Positions 1-5,177 of a stretch of 9,151 nucleotides of DNA are shown here, piece after piece; the first letter of the stretch is position 1; every line of letters begins with the position of its first letter. The stretch is from Candidatus Aenigmatarchaeota archaeon. Its GTDB lineage: Archaea; Aenigmatarchaeota; Aenigmatarchaeia; QMZS01. A model generated the notes under the pieces. That model was not told the DNA's origin, did not search any database, and was given only the letters and a program-made list of their open reading frames with translations. Made by a program: the position numbers and the translations under genes. The stretch is taken from the NCBI GenBank assembly GCA_016932615.1, contig JAFGCN010000015.1, forward strand, positions 1-9,151, written 5' to 3'.

Positions 1-1628
1 TCCATTCCTCCCATACCGCCCATTCCTCCAGGAGGCATGGGTGGCGCTCTCGACTTGCCTGCGGTGATTATGTCGTCGACTCTCAGGATCATTTCTGCGA
101 CGTCTGTTGCCGAGGAAATCGCCTGAAGCTTGATTTTTGTTGGTTCGACCACTCCGAGCTTTTCCATATCGTCTACTTTTCCGTCCTGGACGTTTATCCC
201 GTATTTAGAGCCGCCGGCTTCGTGCTTGCTTTTTGCGTTTACAAGGAGTTCCACTGCATCGCGCCCTGCGCTTTCGGCCAGGGTTCTTGGGATTATCTCG
301 AGTGCATCGGCAAAGGAGTTTATCGAGACCTGCTCTTTTCCGCCTATGCCTTCTGCGTAGTCGCGAAGCTTTCTTGCAAGCTCTATTTCTATGGCCCCGC
401 CTCCGTAGACGTATGAGCCAACTTCAAGCGTTGATGCGATTCCAAGAACCGCGTCGTCCATAGCCCGCTTTACTTCGTCAACCACGTGCTCGCTTCCGCC
501 TCTTACGAGGATTGAAACGGCCCGAGGGTCCTTGCATTTTCTGACAAACACCATCTTGTCTTCTCCGATTTTCTTCTCTTCCACAAGCCCTGCAAAACCA
601 AGGTCATCTGCGGACACTTCTTCGAGCGTCGAAAGGATTTTGGCGCCTGTCGCCTTTGACAGTTTGTCCATATCGCTTTCCTTTACTCTTCTGACGGCAA
701 TTATTCCGCTTTTGGCAAGGTAGTACTGGACAAGGTCATCGACTCCCTTCTGAAGGAAGACAACCTTTGCCCCGCTTTCCTTTATCTGCTCTGCCATTCC
801 CTTGAGGATTTTATGTTCCTGGTCTGCGAATGCCCGAAGCTTCTCTGGGTCTGTCACTGAGATTTTAAGCTCGTTTTCGGTTGACTTTACTTCCAGGGCG
901 ATGTTTAGGAGCAGTATCTTTGCCTGCTCGATTTTCTTTGGCATCGATGGGTGTACGATTTCCTTGTCGATTACAAGCCCCTTTACAAGCTCCGTGTCTG
1001 CAGCTGAGCCGCCCTGCTTTTTCTCAATCTGTATGTCTTCAGGCCTGATGACAAGCTTGTCACCTTCCTGCCTCGAAACATACCCGATTGCGTCTATTGC
1101 AATTTTGGCGAGTTCGTCTTTTGACCCTTCGCTTCCCTTCCCTGTCATCGCTGTGAGGGCGACTTTTATGAGCTTTTCCTTGTCTTTGGCTTCCACCCTT
1201 TCGCCAAGCTCCTTTAGAAGCTCAAGTGCCCTCTTTTTGGAGAGCCGGTATCCGTTGATGATTGTGACCGGGTGGATTCCCTGGTCCATGAGCCCTTCCG
1301 CTTTCTTCAGAAGCTGGCCGGCAAGCACTACGGCTGTAGTGGTTCCGTCGCCTACCTCCTGTTCCTGTGTCTTTGCGACCTCTATCATCATCTTTGCTGC
1401 TGGATGCTGGACTTCCATTTCCTTGAGTATTGTCACTCCGTCGTTTGTTATCGTGATGTCTCCAACCGAGTCAACAAGCATCTTGTCCATTCCCCTTGGG
1501 CCAAGCGTGGTCCTGACTATCTCTGACACTGCGACTGCCGCTGTTATGTTGTTTCTCTGTGCATCTTTTCCTGTCTGCCTTAACGCGTCTTCTGACAATA
1601 TAAATATTGGCTGAGTCATTCCTGTCAT
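1..1628 (-). CDS. thsA: Thermosome subunit (group II chaperonin), 3' end cut by window edge
   Basis: ATP-driven cytosolic chaperonin that folds proteins inside a double-ring particle with a built-in lid. About 542 residues are visible, close to the usual 540-550, so only the last few codons are missing. In order: LGPRGMDKM (residues 42-50) and NDGVTI (62-67) in the N-terminal equatorial nucleotide site; GDGTTT (93-98, Asp94 as the expected catalytic-site acid); an apical domain around GDKLVIRPEDIQIEKKQGG; AMDDAV and then VYGGGAIEIELARKL in the C-terminal equatorial part; and a Gly/Met-rich tail (repeated GGM) at the edge. Two in-frame ATGs compete, at 1628 and 1619. The second begins MTQPIFIL, which resembles family N-termini. 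A TATA-like element about 23 bp upstream of 1628 fits a leaderless or very short-leader message with either start. The neighbouring phosphorylase is upstream on the same strand but 101 bp away, so separate transcription is likely. Family assignment is near certain; the paralogue letter is not. Confidence 0.97.
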   Translation of the reverse strand, partial: MTGMTQPIFILSEDALRQTGKDAQRNNITAAVAVSEIVRTTLGPRGMDKMLVDSVGDITITNDGVTILKEMEVQHPAAKMMIEVAKTQEQEVGDGTTTAVVLAGQLLKKAEGLMDQGIHPVTIINGYRLSKKRALELLKELGERVEAKDKEKLIKVALTAMTGKGSEGSKDELAKIAIDAIGYVSRQEGDKLVIRPEDIQIEKKQGGSAADTELVKGLVIDKEIVHPSMPKKIEQAKILLLNIALEVKSTENELKISVTDPEKLRAFADQEHKILKGMAEQIKESGAKVVFLQKGVDDLVQYYLAKSGIIAVRRVKESDMDKLSKATGAKILSTLEEVSADDLGFAGLVEEKKIGEDKMVFVRKCKDPRAVSILVRGGSEHVVDEVKRAMDDAVLGIASTLEVGSYVYGGGAIEIELARKLRDYAEGIGGKEQVSINSFADALEIIPRTLAESAGRDAVELLVNAKSKHEAGGSKYGINVQDGKVDDMEKLGVVEPTKIKLQAISSATDVAEMILRVDDIITAGKSRAPPMPPGGMGGMGGM

Positions 1629-1645
1629 ATACTAAGTCCGTACAA

Positions 1646-1662
1646 AAAAATAAAAGGTTTTA
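1646..1662 (-). promoter_or_regulatory. Probable thermosome promoter (BRE/TATA), also a T-rich tract after glgP
   Basis: On the minus strand this reads roughly AAAACC followed by TTTTATTTTTTT. That looks like an A-rich BRE and a T-rich TATA-like box centred about 23 bp before the ATG at 1628. The same T-run is the only long one downstream of the glucan phosphorylase stop, so it may also end that transcript, since archaeal terminators are often simple T-runs. The dual role is inference. Confidence 0.45.
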
Positions 1663-1684
1663 CTTTTTTAGGAGTAGGAAATAG
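1663..1684. repeat. Imperfect direct repeat, copy 1 (upstream of thermosome)
   Basis: On the plus strand this is CTTTTTTA, then GGAGT, then AGGAAATAG. Both outer blocks recur at 1712-1728 without the 5-nt GGAGT insert. This copy lies about 35-56 bp upstream of the ATG at 1628, just beyond the TATA-like element, where a regulator could bind. It is described from sequence only; no known archaeal heat-shock operator was recognised. Confidence 0.5.
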
Positions 1685-1711
1685 TTTAGGTAATATGTTT
1701 TGGAGTACAAT

Positions 1712-1728
1712 CTTTTTTAAGGAAATAG
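1712..1728. repeat. Imperfect direct repeat, copy 2 (just after glgP stop)
   Basis: On the plus strand CTTTTTTA runs directly into AGGAAATAG. It matches copy 1 at 1663-1684 except for that copy's 5-nt insert. A GGAGTA word also occurs beside each copy (1671-1676 and 1702-1707), as if the blocks had been duplicated and shuffled. This copy ends one base short of the phosphorylase stop codon, so it is strictly intergenic. Confidence 0.5.
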
Positions 1729-1729
1729 C

Positions 1730-3406
1730 TTACCTGAAATAAGCGTTCAGCACGTACTGCTGCGCCATCCGGTGTGTATTGAAAAAGGAGGCGTTTATGG
1801 CGATTGTGTGCCGCATGATGTTTATCCACTGCTCCAGCCCGTTGTAGTACATGGGCAGTATGATATACTCAAGCTTTACGTACAGGTCTTCCAGGTCGCA
1901 GGTGGAATTTGTCTCCTGGCCTTGGTTTGGGTGCGGCCCTATGCTCCAGCCGGTGACGTTTTCGATGTGACCCTCAATCCACCATCCGTCAAGGACAGAG
2001 AACTGGGGCACGCCGTTATGCGCCGCTTTCATGCCGGATGTTCCGCTTGCTTCCCTTGGCTTTTGGGGGGTGTTAAGCCACACGTCGACCCCTGCAACGA
2101 GCATTTTTGCGATTTCGATGTCGTAGTCCTCGAGATACACGCACTTTATTGCGCCATGGACTTCTTTCATCTGGTCGGTAATTCTCTTGATTATGCATTT
2201 TCCTTCAGTGTCCCGGGGATGCGCTTTTCCTCCATAGACAATCTGGATTTCCTGGCGGCTTGCAATATCCTTTAGCCGATTTATGTCCGAAAACAGCAGG
2301 TCTCCTCTCTTGTAGGCGGTAGCCCTTCTGGCAAAGCCGAGGGTGAAAACGCTGGGGTCGAAGTCAAGGCCGTACTTGCTGTTGATGTAATTGATAAGCG
2401 TCTTTTTGGCCTCCTTGTGGGCTTTCCAGAACTCCTCCCTTGGGATGCTGAGAGCGTACCTCAAGAGGAAGGGGTCTCTCTGCCAGCCCGGAATGTACTT
2501 GTTGTAGAGCCGCCTGAATGGCTCACTTGCCCAAAATCCGGGGTGGACACCATTTGTAATGGAGTCGATTGAGTAGCCCGGGAACATGTGGCGGCTTACC
2601 TCGCCGTGCTTTTTTGCAACGCCGTTTACGTACTTGCTGAACTTGAGCCCAAGGTAAGTCATATTGAGCTTGCCTTCGTAAAAAACCTCTTCCCGGAACT
2701 TGTCAGAAATCATTTCGCCAAGAGCTTTTTCTGCCACGTCTCTCGGGAACTGGTCGTGGCCTGCCGGGACCGGGGTGTGGGTCGTAAACACGCACCTTTT
2801 CCGGACATCTTTCATTACGTCCCTGGCAGTGCTTTTCCGGCACAATTCCAGCGTTAGAAGAGAAGAGTGGCCCTCGTTCATGTGGTACTTTCCTGGAGTC
2901 AGGCCAAGAGCTGCAATCATCCTTGCCCCGCCGATGCCAAGCACGATTTCCTGGCATAGCCGATAGTAATCATCATTAGCGTAAAGCTTGTCTGTTATTG
3001 CCCTGTCGTATTCCGAGTTTTCGGGAAGGTCTGTGCTAAGAAATATTATGGGCACTTCCCCGATTTCACCCTCTATCTTGTAAAACCACGCTTCAACTGC
3101 AACCTCCCGCCCGTCTATCTTAATCTTTATCCTCACAGGAAGCTGCTCCATGAACTCGGCAGGGTTCCAGTGGAACTCCTCCTCAACCTGGCTGCCGTCG
3201 ATAATTTTCTGCTTAAAGTACCCTTTTTTGTAAAGGAGAGTGATGCCCATCACGGGTACATTAAGGTCAGCGCAGCTTCTGAGCATGTCGCCTGCCAGAA
3301 CCCCAAGCCCGCCGGAGTAGGTAGGGATTTTGGGGTCGATTCCAATCTCCATACTGAAGTAAGCGACATAGGGCTTTCCAAACATTTCGGCAAAGTTCTG
3401 TTCCAT
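1730..3406 (-). CDS. glgP: Alpha-glucan (glycogen) phosphorylase, short archaeal/bacterial form, GT35
   Basis: PLP-dependent enzyme that releases glucose 1-phosphate from the ends of glycogen-like alpha-1,4-glucans by phosphorolysis. The 558-residue product matches the short class of glucan phosphorylases rather than the roughly 800-residue animal and E. coli type. Visible family marks: YFSMEIG at the N-terminus (16-22), the glycine-rich SGGLGVLAGD (31-40), HMNEGHSS, FTTHTPVPAGHDQF, TAYKRGDLLF, YGGKAHPRD and EASGTSGMKAAHNG. In the last, Lys460 is the expected PLP Schiff-base lysine. The frame is open up to a GTG at 3442. I chose the ATG at 3406 because it starts just before the conserved YFSMEIG region and because a TATA-like box at 3451-3459 would place the transcription start downstream of the GTG. 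The cofactor lysine is present, so activity is expected. No glycogen synthase is in this window. Confidence 0.95.
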   Translation of the reverse strand: MEQNFAEMFGKPYVAYFSMEIGIDPKIPTYSGGLGVLAGDMLRSCADLNVPVMGITLLYKKGYFKQKIIDGSQVEEEFHWNPAEFMEQLPVRIKIKIDGREVAVEAWFYKIEGEIGEVPIIFLSTDLPENSEYDRAITDKLYANDDYYRLCQEIVLGIGGARMIAALGLTPGKYHMNEGHSSLLTLELCRKSTARDVMKDVRKRCVFTTHTPVPAGHDQFPRDVAEKALGEMISDKFREEVFYEGKLNMTYLGLKFSKYVNGVAKKHGEVSRHMFPGYSIDSITNGVHPGFWASEPFRRLYNKYIPGWQRDPFLLRYALSIPREEFWKAHKEAKKTLINYINSKYGLDFDPSVFTLGFARRATAYKRGDLLFSDINRLKDIASRQEIQIVYGGKAHPRDTEGKCIIKRITDQMKEVHGAIKCVYLEDYDIEIAKMLVAGVDVWLNTPQKPREASGTSGMKAAHNGVPQFSVLDGWWIEGHIENVTGWSIGPHPNQGQETNSTCDLEDLYVKLEYIILPMYYNGLEQWINIMRHTIAINASFFNTHRMAQQYVLNAYFR

Positions 3407-3450
3407 CAGATATCTGCCCGCAGTGTTGCAGGCATAATACACGTAGATTC

Positions 3451-3459
3451 TAAATATAG
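3451..3459 (-). promoter_or_regulatory. TATA-like box for glgP
   Basis: Reads CTATATTTA on the minus strand, 45-53 bp upstream of the ATG at 3406. A start site about 25 bp downstream would leave a leader of about 20 nt and would lie inside any product begun at the GTG at 3442. This supports the ATG start. It lies in the 64-bp gap after the Nudix gene stop. Confidence 0.5.
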
Positions 3460-3469
3460 TTTAAGGAGG

Positions 3470-4030
3470 TTACCGGGGTGCTCCCATTTCATGCATCTTG
3501 CCTCTTATAGCTCCGATCATCTCCGTCCAGTAATCGCCTCTAGGAAGGTATTTTTCGGGGTGTTCTTTGAGGTTTTTTTCCAGATCTTCGAGTGTTATGA
3601 ACTGTATCTTCTGGATCTCCTCTTCCTGGAACTTCAGGTTTTCAAAGAGTCCGTCGTACTTCAGGAGGTAGACGTAGTGGTACTCGCTATCAATGTTTCC
3701 GTCTGGCGTTTTCTCGCTTTTCTTTTTTCCGTAAAATTCGAGGTCGCTTTCTTTTAGATTCAAACCCACTTCCTCAAAAACTTCCCTTTTTGCAGCATCA
3801 ATTATTGAGCTTCCTGCCGTAACATGCCCGCCTACAGACAGGTCCCAGACATTAGGGTACGTGTCCTTGTCTTTTTGGCGAAGCTGCAAAAGAACCTCTC
3901 CTCTGGAATTATATATCCAGACGTGGATTACTCTATGCCAAAGCCCGTCCCGGTGGGCAACGCTTCTTGGCTTTTGGATGCCTGTGGGAAGGTCATTTTC
4001 GTCAACTATGTCAAAAAATTCATTGGCCAT
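3470..4030 (-). CDS. Nudix hydrolase, Idi-like subgroup
   Basis: Predicted 186-residue cytosolic Nudix enzyme. Such enzymes hydrolyse nucleoside diphosphates linked to another moiety, or isomerise isopentenyl diphosphate in the related Idi group. The N-terminus (FFDIVDENDLPTG, then HRDGLWHRVIHVWIYN) and the phrase LLQLRQKDKDTYPNVWDLSVGGH resemble the Idi/YfcD-like Nudix set. The Nudix box spans residues 68-90 and keeps the metal-binding core REVFEEVGL (Arg82, Glu83, Glu86, Glu87). The Glu expected five residues after the leading Gly is Ser74. The frame is open upstream to 4096, but those 22 codons are the tRNA-Thr 3' half read as protein, so the ATG at 4030 is the real start. No Shine-Dalgarno-like motif precedes it. 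The gene begins 24 nt after the tRNA and may share its transcript. The substrate cannot be told from sequence. Confidence 0.9.
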   Translation of the reverse strand: MANEFFDIVDENDLPTGIQKPRSVAHRDGLWHRVIHVWIYNSRGEVLLQLRQKDKDTYPNVWDLSVGGHVTAGSSIIDAAKREVFEEVGLNLKESDLEFYGKKKSEKTPDGNIDSEYHYVYLLKYDGLFENLKFQEEEIQKIQFITLEDLEKNLKEHPEKYLPRGDYWTEMIGAIRGKMHEMGAPR

Positions 4031-4054
4031 AACTAAGGTTGGATTAAAGGATGA

Positions 4055-4198
4055 AGCCCCAGCCGGGGTTTGAACCCGGGACCTCGTGATTACCAATCAC
4101 GCACTCTTTGTCCGACCGTTCGTGCGGAAGCGTACTTTCCGTAGAGGCTTTTGTGCGTTTACAGCACAAAAGGGTCTACCAGACTGAGCTACTGAGGC
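4055..4198 (-). tRNA. tRNA-Thr (anticodon GGU) with a 70-nt D-loop intron
   Basis: The 144-nt gene folds into a normal 74-nt tRNA when 70 nt are removed from the D-loop. The acceptor stem pairs GCCTCAG (4198-4192) with CTGGGGC (4062-4056), with one G-U pair. The D stem is GCTC with GAGT around loop AGTCTGGTA. The anticodon stem CGTGA/TCACG encloses TTGGTAA, giving anticodon GGU, which reads ACC and ACU threonine codons. The variable loop is AGGTC. The T arm CCGGG-TTCAAAC-CCCGG is intact. The discriminator base is U73 (4055) and CCA is not encoded; the genomic 3' sequence continues TCA. Exon 1 is 4198-4178 and exon 2 is 4107-4055. The junction can slide over the shared AGA, so the ends are uncertain by up to three bases. 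The identity is secure; the splice site is predicted only. Confidence 0.93.
4108..4177 (-). other. Non-canonical tRNA intron (D-loop, about position 20/21)
   Basis: 70-nt insertion between U20 and A21 of tRNA-Thr. The flanks form a relaxed bulge-helix-bulge. The outer helix is the D stem GCTC/GAGT. The central 4-bp helix is exon GTCT (4184-4181) with intron GGAC (4113-4110), ending in a U-G pair. The inner helix is GACC (4176-4173) with GGTC (4117-4114). Strand 1 has a GGTA bulge and strand 2 has AAA opposite a single A. Cutting GGT/A and AA/A yields the standard D-arm. Inside are a perfect 9-bp hairpin with a 7-nt loop (4172-4148) and a 5-bp hairpin CGGAA/TTCCG. The intron has no room for an open reading frame or homing endonuclease. 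Confidence 0.8.
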
Positions 4199-4220
4199 AT
4201 TATTAACTTTGGAAAATAAG

Positions 4221-4230
4221 TTTTAAACCG
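4221..4230 (-). promoter_or_regulatory. TATA/BRE-like promoter for tRNA-Thr
   Basis: Minus strand reads CGGTTTAAAA, with the TTTAAAA centre about 26 bp upstream of the first tRNA base (4198). This is the usual archaeal TATA spacing. It would also drive the Nudix gene if the two are co-transcribed. Confidence 0.6.
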
Positions 4231-4272
4231 ATTCGAATGCAGATTTTAACCTTCAAAAAGACCGATTTGCGA

Positions 4273-4281
4273 AAATATATA
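4273..4281 (+). promoter_or_regulatory. TATA box for the cysteine-rich secreted protein gene
   Basis: AAATATATA, within a longer AT run (4272-4288), is centred 26 bp before the ATG at 4303. That spacing places the transcription start at or next to the start codon, so the message is probably leaderless. It also argues for 4303 over the in-frame ATG at 4237, which lies upstream of the TATA box. Confidence 0.65.
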
Positions 4282-4302
4282 ATATATACTAAAGCATATT
4301 TT

Positions 4303-4800
4303 ATGGGGCGTTATAAATTCAGCTCTTTTGAAACGGGGATTTTTGCTGTTCTGGCACTATTTGCCTTCATGGCTTTTTCAAGCCCTGCGATGGCTGAGAC
4401 CTGCCAGGAGGTATGCAAAGACTACCAGCACTGGTACTGCGGGGACTACTGCGCGCCATTCAATATCCATATGGGCGGCTATTTGGGCCAGGCGGACGGA
4501 TGGTGCCTTGAGAGCCGAGGGTTAGATACCTGCTGCTGCTGGAATGACGACAATTCCTATATGATTCCAATGGCTCCTCCACCAATGGATGGCTTCTGCT
4601 CGGAGGATGCCTATTGTGGCATACTGAATGGAGAGCGTGGCTTGTTTTACGGGGACGCTTTTAAGTGGAACGGAAACTGCTACCTTTCAAAATTCAGGTA
4701 CTGTGACTGCAAGGATTCTAAGTGTGTAAACCCCTTTGGTGAAACCTTCCAGGAGCTTACATTCAGCTTTTACTGGATACTGTCCGGCTATATTTTGTAA
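4303..4800 (+). CDS. Secreted cysteine-rich protein, unknown function
   Basis: 165 residues with a typical Sec signal peptide: a short basic N-terminus (MGRYK), a hydrophobic core (about 12-25) and a signal-peptidase-like AMA/ET site after residue 31. The mature part has 14 cysteines (34, 38, 46, 50, 68, 77-79, 99, 105, 126, 134, 136, 141), starting with spacing C-x3-C-x7-C-x3-C and including a CCC triplet. Aromatic residues are frequent, and a short proline run (APPPM) follows the CCC. This suggests an extracellular disulfide-stabilised fold, or possibly metal binding; neither can be shown here. The last 15 residues (LTFSFYWILSGYIL) are hydrophobic and might contact a membrane. I did not recognise a family. 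The in-frame ATG at 4237 was rejected because it lies upstream of the TATA box and would bury the signal peptide. The 3' end overlaps the Pop5 gene by 13 bp. Confidence 0.82.
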   Translation: MGRYKFSSFETGIFAVLALFAFMAFSSPAMAETCQEVCKDYQHWYCGDYCAPFNIHMGGYLGQADGWCLESRGLDTCCCWNDDNSYMIPMAPPPMDGFCSEDAYCGILNGERGLFYGDAFKWNGNCYLSKFRYCDCKDSKCVNPFGETFQELTFSFYWILSGYIL

Positions 4801-5177
4801 GTTGAAAGAAGGGTTTGCTTAAGGTGCTTTTTTTTGCTTGACCTCATTGTGCCCGATACTCCAACAGACACAATGCTGGCCGGCTTTTCGTTAATCTCGG
4901 TAATAAGGGCCATGCTCAGTCGCACGGCTTCGACGTCTTTAGGCATACACCTGACAACGAACTTCTTCTCGCTTTGCTCGTAGAGGTCCCTGAAGAAATG
5001 AAAGTTTGTCTTTGCAAGCCCGAACACGCCCATATTTCCTGCGACCGCCCTCCAAAGCGCTTTGGCAAGGTCCTCGGGCCTTATTTCCTCATCACTTATG
5101 ATTTTGAACGTGAGGTATCTCCTCTTTTCCCGGTATGACGACGGAAGCGTCTTAGGCCTGTCCTTCATAATCAACAT
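4788..5177 (-). CDS. rnp2: RNase P protein component 2 (Pop5)
   Basis: Protein subunit of archaeal RNase P, which trims the 5' leader from precursor tRNAs. In known archaeal enzymes Pop5 pairs with Rpp30 and stimulates cleavage by the RNA subunit. The 129-residue product fits the family length. It starts with LPSSYREKRRYLTFKI, like other archaeal Pop5 N-termini, continues with the helical EDLAKALWRAVAGNMGVFGLA and ends its fold with the conserved VSGTMR. A lysine-rich tail (SSKKKHLK) follows. Starts at 5177 or 5168 (MKDRP) are both possible. Either way the gene overlaps the end of the Rpp30 gene, by 26 or 17 nt, so coupled translation is likely. The stop also overlaps the oppositely oriented cysteine-rich gene by 13 bp. 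Confident call. Confidence 0.93.
   Translation of the reverse strand: MLIMKDRPKTLPSSYREKRRYLTFKIISDEEIRPEDLAKALWRAVAGNMGVFGLAKTNFHFFRDLYEQSEKKFVVRCMPKDVEAVRLSMALITEINEKPASIVSVGVSGTMRSSKKKHLKQTLLSTYKI

Noticed and set aside
802-1614. Long plus-strand open frame of 270 codons
   Set aside because: It is antisense to the thermosome gene; its product is serine/phenylalanine-rich with no family character, while the minus strand gives a clean chaperonin.
3407-3442. GTG start for the glucan phosphorylase
   Set aside because: It lies at or upstream of the expected transcription start given the TATA-like box at 3451-3459, and the added 12 residues have no family similarity.
3170-3757. Plus-strand 195-codon frame opposite glgP and the Nudix gene
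   Set aside because: It spans two well-supported minus-strand genes and their intergenic promoter; the product has no recognisable features.
4031-4096. 22-residue N-terminal extension of the Nudix protein
   Set aside because: These codons are the 3' half of tRNA-Thr read as protein; conserved Nudix sequence starts at the ATG at 4030.
4110-4178. A separate tRNA-Tyr gene nested in the tRNA-Thr intron
   Set aside because: Only an anticodon-arm-like hairpin is present; there is no acceptor stem, D-arm or T-arm for a second tRNA.
4237-4302. Upstream in-frame ATG for the cysteine-rich protein
   Set aside because: It lies before the TATA box and would place 22 extra residues ahead of a well-formed signal peptide.
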